DNA of 64,000 nt. It comes from Mermis nigrescens. Lineage: Eukaryota > Nematoda > Enoplea > Mermithida > Mermithidae. Positions 62,654 to 64,000 of the stretch are shown here, one piece after another. The stretch covers positions 620,001 to 684,000 of the forward strand of contig JAVLUZ010000228.1 of assembly GCA_036768485.1 (NCBI GenBank), read 5' to 3'. The position numbers and the translations under genes are program-made. The notes below the pieces were generated by a model, which was given only the letters and a program-made list of their open reading frames with translations, did no database searches and was not told where the DNA came from. Position 1 is the first letter of the stretch. Every line of letters begins with the position of its first letter.

Positions 62654-62796
62654 TGACTGACCAAAATGTTGAGTGCCAGCGTTTAAAATAAGCCTAAGCA
62701 ATGGGATGCAACTCGCGTCGCTCGCTTCGCTCGCTCCGCTCGTCGCATCCCATTACTCAGGCTTATTTTAAACGCTAAGGCTATTATGGTCAGTCC
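62654..62796. repeat. Long hairpin with TCGCTCGC-rich loop
   Basis: About 63-bp arms: GCGTTTAAAATAAGCCT and AATGGGATGC on the left pair with GCATCCCATT and AGGCTTATTTTAAACGC on the right. Between them lies CGCTCGCTTCGCTCGC then TCCGCTCG. Expressed, it would form a very stable stem. Confidence 0.85.
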
Positions 62797-62874
62797 ATGA
62801 TACTAAGCCTAAGCCTAATCAGCTGGTAAACCAGCAAAACATCACGAATACCCTGTAATCTTTATCGAAATTAA

Positions 62875-62945
62875 CCAGCGTTAGTCGATTGGTTATGGTT
62901 CTGGACTTCAGAGCAAGGGGTCCACGTTTCGAATCCGACTGCCAG
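62875..62945 (+). other. tRNA-like or SINE-head sequence
   Basis: TAGTCGATTGG resembles a pol III A box and GTTTCGAATCC a B box, with spacing suitable for a tRNA. The arms do not pair well enough for a functional tRNA and no acceptor stem is convincing. It is therefore a decayed tRNA or a tRNA-derived SINE head. Confidence 0.35.
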
Positions 62946-63098
62946 CAACTTTCTCTTGTTTCCTCAGATGCCATCGACTGCACACATACGCCCTTATAAT
63001 ATGACTATGTTAATACATATGTGAACCAGCTACACGAATGCCCAAAATTTTAAAAACTGCCACAATCCATGAGAAAAACTGCCATCACTGGTATGAAG

Positions 63099-63200
63099 TA
63101 GTGATCGACCGGGTCCCCAGCCCGGCTTCCCGGCCATTTTTAAGCATCCCCGGCCCCGGCAGGGGCAAGGTCAAAAAATGGCCGGGGCCGAGGTAATATT
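63099..63200. mobile_element. Left end of a CCGGG-rich hAT-like element
   Basis: TAGTGATCGACCGGGTCCC resembles the ends at 26031 and 49867 and continues into CCGGCC-rich sequence. The right end would be beyond the window. Confidence 0.5.
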
Positions 63201-63885
63201 TAGTGTAATTCGTATTTTATACAGGCTGTGATACTGGCACTTATTTATCAATGAGCAAGTGTTAATTTTGAGAACTGTACTGATTAGACCATATGTATAC
63301 TTACTTAGTCCTTGTTATTACTTTGCTACTGTGTATAAATGAGTTTTACTGAATAAATATTCAGGAAAATCTGCATGTTTTCGATTCCTCCACTTAAATT
63401 ATTTTAACTAAATGCTACTTTTAACTCATTCATTCATAGCTATGGCTAAAAGATTTAGAGTTGACAAATACGTTCTATTTTTAGTTGGAAATTGTACGTT
63501 TTCAACAGACTATTTTTACAAAAAACACGTTTACATTTAATTGAATGGGAACCACGTGCTTCAAAACGCGTTCCTTGTGTAATAGTTATTAGGACCGAGG
63601 TTAATTATCGGCGAATGTAGACTACGCAGCAGAATTGCGTTCGATCCGATAAACTAAATGTCTCAAATAGTTTCTTAAGGTCCGAGTTGAGGGAGGGGGT
63701 GAAATCCCAAATTAGAGGACCAGAAAATTAAGTGGTGGACTATTATTAGCCGACTCTATTTTGTTGTACGAGCTTCTTGTGCTTGTACAAAGATCTCCAA
63801 AAAGGTCTTCGTATGATCTAACAAATTTTTGTAGCTATATTATATAAATACATTTTTAAACATACACATTTTCGCATACTATCAG

Positions 63886-64000
63886 CAGTGTTTTTTTTGT
63901 ACAAGGTCCGTTTGTACATGTACAAAGATGGTCCCCAAAAGTCTTTGTACATTTTGCACATGCAAATTTTTGTGTACTATAATATAGTACAGTAGCGATT
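63886..64000 (+). mobile_element. TTTGTACA-group MITE cut by the window end
   Basis: Starts CAGTGTTTTTTTTGTACAAGG and follows the family closely to the last base of the window (GTACAGTAGCGATT). Confidence 0.8.

Larger units (their letters stand above)
62489..63051. mobile_element. MITE-like element with about 40-bp inverted ends
   Basis: AAAATTTGGCATTGGTGTAG and the following CTGGTTCACATATGTATTAA (62489-62528) recur inverted at 63010-63051 with few changes. The interior holds the long hairpin at 62654-62796 and a tRNA-like stretch at about 62875-62945. No target duplication was identified. Confidence 0.65.

Noticed and set aside
62875..62945. Functional tRNA gene
   Set aside because: A and B box-like words are present, but the anticodon and T stems do not pair properly.

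Overview
This is AT-rich eukaryotic genomic DNA, almost certainly from an animal. It holds three spliced, protein-coding host genes set in a dense mass of mobile-element debris. There are no operons, Shine-Dalgarno sites or CRISPR arrays. Protein similarity was judged by eye; the phylum cannot be assigned from the sequence alone.

Layout. (1) 1718-17733, + strand: the last ten exons (353 residues) of a cullin, closest to cullin-2 (CUL2), including the cullin homology domain and the neddylation lysine. The 5' exons lie upstream of the window. (2) 20612-37366, + strand: a complete five-exon ADP/ATP translocase (ANT/SLC25A4 type, 308 residues) with the RRRMMM signature. (3) 45403-54364, - strand: a two-exon FAM32A homologue (95 residues), convergent with the translocase. 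(4) 59105-59170, + strand: a possible first coding exon of a fourth gene. (5) 59413-62330, - strand: a broken non-LTR retrotransposon with reverse transcriptase, itself split by a 1.1-kb inverted-terminal element. Together the host genes need only about 2.3 kb of coding sequence.

The rest is mostly non-autonomous DNA transposons. One large group starts with CA(C/T)AnnTGGGC, ends with the reverse complement and is about 230-290 bp long. Many copies are bounded by exact or near-exact 8-bp target duplications (for example GTGTCTAC, GATATCAC, TGTATTAC, GTCTGCAC). A second group (about 410-460 bp) has CAGTGTTTTTTTGTAC ends. Others are CATAGGCGTAGCCAGG-ended elements, larger elements with CCGGG-rich ends starting CAGTGATC, and a 141-bp CATGGGTGTACGCAG element. 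The 8-bp duplications and short CA...TG ends point to the hAT superfamily. No transposase gene is visible. Elements are nested up to three deep.

Two features do not fit a routine picture. Three of the nine complete CUL2 introns have no frame-preserving GT-AG boundary and are bracketed by 5-10 bp direct repeats, while the other six and all ANT and FAM32A introns are GT-AG. And the last ANT exon sits in the 3.65-kb loop of a roughly 10.7-kb inverted repeat whose arms carry about 270-bp tandem units.
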